Shown here: piece after piece, positions 61,831-64,000 of the stretch
Layout of the letters: each line of letters starts with the position of its first letter
Position numbering within the stretch: the stretch's first letter is position 1
Assembly: GCA_018335935.1 (NCBI GenBank)
Contig: JAGXRG010000026.1
Location: forward strand, 62,001 to 126,000
Source: Chitinophagaceae bacterium
Lineage (GTDB): Bacteria; Bacteroidota; Bacteroidia; Chitinophagales; Chitinophagaceae
Direction: 5' to 3'
DNA length: 64,000 bases
Notes under the pieces: model-generated
Told to the model about the DNA's origin: nothing
Databases searched by the model: none
Seen by the model: the letters and a program-made list of their open reading frames with translations, nothing else
Made by a program: the position numbers and the translations under genes

Positions 61831-62988
61831 TTATAGGTCTTCTATTGCGTTTTTGAAAGTCTCAATGATTTGTTCCTTATTCGAATGTAAATCCAAAACC
61901 CTTGATCTAACTTTTTGAGCCATTTCACCCAAATGAGTTTTTTGCTCAGAAATATTCACTATTTTTTTGGCAGTTTCAACAACATTTTCATATGCAATAT
62001 TAAAACCAAAATCATTTGCAATAAATTCAGTTATTCCACCAGAATTATTATAACAAAAAGAAGGAACAAATTGATATGCTGCTTCTAGAACCACTAATGG
62101 ATATGGGTCTTCAACTGAACTTAAGAAAAACAAATCAAAAGCTAATAAATTTTGTGTTGAATATGGGAGCTTGCCAGTAAATAAAATATTTGATCTTTCG
62201 GTATTTTTATAATACTCATTTTTTATGTTTTGAGCAGATAATTCATCACTAAAATCACCAATCCATATAAAATAAATATTTTTAGAATGCTTTATTACTT
62301 CTTTAGCAACATCTACAAAATGTTTAGTTCCTTTGCGTTCAGAAACCATTCCCATTCCAACTATTAAAAAAGCATTTTCTGGAATGAACCATTTTTGAAA
62401 AAAAGCTTTTCTACTTTTTAGCTTATCGCCAATTTCAAAATCAAAATCTTTTTGGGGAAAATAATAAGGTAAATATTGAGTTTTGTTTTTATGTACTTGA
62501 TGTTTTTGAATTAAATTTTCTTGAACTGCTTTGGATGGGAATAATATTTTTGATGAAAGCTCTAATGAATATTTTGTGTCATTCCACTCATTAAAATATT
62601 GCAACATACTTTCTAATTCATGAACATAAGTTACTATTGGTTTCTTCAATAAATTAAATCTCTTCAATAACCTGCCATTACAAACGGTATTACTTAAAAC
62701 ATAATCTGCTTTTGAATAAGGAATAATAATAGATAACTGTTTAAAAAAATATACAATTCTATCTATTACTTTTTTAATAATATTTTTTTCAGAACTGTAG
62801 TTTTTATGTTTTAAAATATAAGTTGTAGCTATACTTCTAAAAAGGTTTTCAACATCGCCACCTCTCTTTAAAACTATAATAATTTTAAAATCTTCTTTTA
62901 AACAATTCAATAAATTTAATAGCAAAATAGGAGCACCAGTTAAACTAGCCTCATGACCAATACATAATATTGTTTTTTTATTTTGCAT
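61831..62988 (-). CDS. GT4 family glycosyltransferase
   Basis: A 385-residue GT-B protein. The N-terminal lobe has ILCIGHEASLTGAPILLLNL; the C-terminal lobe has FLIVGMGMVSERKGTKHFVD, ILFTGKLPY, FFLSSVEDPYPLVVLEAA (the EX7E catalytic/nucleotide motif region). Retaining transferase using a nucleotide-sugar. Spaced 4-9 bp from both neighbours in the operon. Confidence 0.88.
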   Translation of the reverse strand: MQNKKTILCIGHEASLTGAPILLLNLLNCLKEDFKIIIVLKRGGDVENLFRSIATTYILKHKNYSSEKNIIKKVIDRIVYFFKQLSIIIPYSKADYVLSNTVCNGRLLKRFNLLKKPIVTYVHELESMLQYFNEWNDTKYSLELSSKILFPSKAVQENLIQKHQVHKNKTQYLPYYFPQKDFDFEIGDKLKSRKAFFQKWFIPENAFLIVGMGMVSERKGTKHFVDVAKEVIKHSKNIYFIWIGDFSDELSAQNIKNEYYKNTERSNILFTGKLPYSTQNLLAFDLFFLSSVEDPYPLVVLEAAYQFVPSFCYNNSGGITEFIANDFGFNIAYENVVETAKKIVNISEQKTHLGEMAQKVRSRVLDLHSNKEQIIETFKNAIEDL

Positions 62989-62992
62989 TAAT

Positions 62993-63706
62993 TTATTTTT
63001 TTACTGCAAGCACAATATTATTTAAATACAATGAAGAATTGTTAGGTAATAACCAACTAAGGAAACTACCTTTTACATTTAAAATAAAGTAAAAAATAAA
63101 TTTATATAACCACCTCAAGGGTGGAATTTTTAGCCACTTTGATTTTGATTGTTGATAGAAATATAAAATGAACAACTGAAAGCCCGACTTTATAAAATTT
63201 CCAGATTTATTAAAGCTTAAAATTTCGAACCCGTTTTTTTCAAGTATATCTTTCAATGCAAATTGAGTATATCTTGCAAAGTCGTGTGGCACTTCATGTT
63301 CACTCCATACAAATGGACAAGTTAATAATAATGTACCATTTGGTTTAAGCACTCTATTAATTTCTTGTAATACTTCATTAAAATTAAAAACATGTTCAAC
63401 TACTTCGCTACATAATACATGGTCGAATGCACTATTTTCAAAAGGCAAATGTTTACCATCATAATAAAAATCTATTTGCTCATTTTCATGAGGGTGGCCA
63501 GGATTTTCAAAATCTACACCAATATATTCATCAACATTAAATAATGACTGATATGGTTTAGAACCACAACCAAAATCTAAAAGTTTACCATTCATTTTAT
63601 GGGCGTGTTGAGCAATACCTTTCAACAATCCTTTTCTAATAAAATAAAAAGGATGAAAAATAGATGGGTTAAACTCTTTTGGAACTTTTGAAAAATCAAC
63701 TGTCAT
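62993..63706 (-). CDS. Class I SAM-dependent methyltransferase
   Basis: A 237-residue protein with LLDFGCGSKPYQSLF (SAM loop), YIGVDFENPGHPHEN, LCSEVVEHVFNFNEVLQEIN and LKPNGTLLLTCPF, a type-11 methyltransferase of the sort common in polysaccharide loci. A hydrophobic C-terminal stretch (FIFYFILNVKGSFLSWLL) may touch the membrane. The substrate is unknown; the neighbours point to a glycan. Confidence 0.84.
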   Translation of the reverse strand: MTVDFSKVPKEFNPSIFHPFYFIRKGLLKGIAQHAHKMNGKLLDFGCGSKPYQSLFNVDEYIGVDFENPGHPHENEQIDFYYDGKHLPFENSAFDHVLCSEVVEHVFNFNEVLQEINRVLKPNGTLLLTCPFVWSEHEVPHDFARYTQFALKDILEKNGFEILSFNKSGNFIKSGFQLFILYFYQQSKSKWLKIPPLRWLYKFIFYFILNVKGSFLSWLLPNNSSLYLNNIVLAVKK

Positions 63707-63714
63707 GATGATAT

Positions 63715-64000
63715 TTAATGTTTTGAAATGTCCATCAACTTCTCAACCATTTTAAATGTTGCAGGACAATATTCAATGTTTTGTTGATGTACATGCAAAT
63801 ATAACTCTGGCTTACGTTTCTTAAAATGAGGAAATCCTGAACAATCTGATGGTCTCACTTCATAAATACTACACATATTTGAGTTTAAATCTAAAAACTG
63901 ACATGGCTGAGTAGTGTTTTGCCAATCCTTATCTTCTTTATCGTAAAACAACCATTTCTCTTTAAATTCCTTTTCAGTCATTTGAAGATGATTAGATATT
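63715..64000 (-). CDS. YkgJ-family cysteine cluster protein (5' partial)
   Basis: The frame is open to the right edge, so the N-terminal part is missing, including the family's first cysteines; an internal ATG at 63981 is not the likely start. The visible part has TQPCQFLDLNSNMCSIYEVRPSDCSGFPHF and IEYCPATF, matching the C-terminal half of YkgJ/UPF0153 proteins that bind zinc or an iron-sulfur cluster. Located 8 bp upstream of the methyltransferase gene and perhaps the start of the operon. Confidence 0.8.
   Translation of the reverse strand, partial: ISNHLQMTEKEFKEKWLFYDKEDKDWQNTTQPCQFLDLNSNMCSIYEVRPSDCSGFPHFKKRKPELYLHVHQQNIEYCPATFKMVEKLMDISKH

Noticed and set aside
1-64000. CRISPR arrays, prophage, IS elements, rRNA operon
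   Set aside because: No regularly spaced repeats, transposase, integrase, phage structural gene or rRNA sequence was found on either strand.

Overview
The window is a stretch of chromosome from a strongly AT-rich member of the Bacteroidota, most likely a Chitinophagales/Chitinophagaceae-type organism. The evidence is the gliding genes gldF and gldG, Bacteroidota-restricted families (DUF3127, DUF3276, DUF4292, DUF1835, DUF6132), a kynurenine 3-monooxygenase, a eukaryote-like NADP-isocitrate dehydrogenase, an absence of Shine-Dalgarno sequences, and repeated matches to the Bacteroidota promoter (-33 TTTG, -7 TAnnTTTG). No prophage, transposase or CRISPR array was seen. Almost all of the sequence is housekeeping coding DNA with short intergenic gaps, and many convergent genes overlap by a few bases.

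Layout. 1-2337: the 3' end of a Y_Y_Y/LuxR sensor-regulator and a Tat-exported M24 peptidase. 2332-3144: a small scarred locus made of an ammonium transporter remnant, a degenerate tRNA, a GIY-YIG nuclease ORF and an intact tRNA-Pro(UGG); both tRNA-like units keep their own terminator and share an exact 29-bp 3' segment. 3145-9772: queA with a long structured leader, trmH, dapB, an S9 peptidase and galE. 9762-19796 (mostly minus strand): amino-acid permease, polyprenyl diphosphate synthase, sucC, TerC, gldG, gldF and ftsK.

19910-26361 is the most system-like region. It holds a minus-strand sulfur gene cluster: Crp-type regulator, TauE exporter, thiol methyltransferase-like protein, CstB-like persulfide dioxygenase/rhodanese fusion, rhodanese, two tiny cysteine-bearing membrane proteins, thioredoxin, a rhodanese-thioredoxin lipoprotein and a two-gene YeeE/YedE transporter. 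Two near-identical CRP-like palindromes lie 55 and 53 bp upstream of the tauE and persulfide dioxygenase start codons, which suggests one regulator controls the set. I infer a sulfide/persulfide/thiosulfate handling pathway.

26459-35173: a glycosyltransferase/deacetylase pair, signal peptidase I, topoisomerase IV subunit A (parC), a DUF1835 protein, a methyltransferase, ssb and an OsmC protein. 35233-38026: dut, a DUF4292 lipoprotein and an EnvC-like protein whose LytM domain has lost its zinc ligands. 38019-47621: a CrtA-like monooxygenase, hutI, a phosphoesterase, parE, icd, ggt and aspartate kinase. 47744-53909: a PDZ protein, a DUF1761 protein, crtI-crtB and a DUF3127 gene, and a 5'-nucleotidase split into two genes. 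53910-59254: dnaA, a DUF3276 gene, pckA and kmo. 59257-64000: a tight minus-strand glycan operon (two GT2, TylF-type methyltransferase, GT4, SAM methyltransferase) led by a YkgJ-type cysteine-cluster gene cut by the window edge.

Carotenoid genes (polyprenyl diphosphate synthase, crtB, crtI, crtA-like) are dispersed through the window; together they could give a GGPP-to-carotenoid route. All assignments are by reading motifs; no database search was run.
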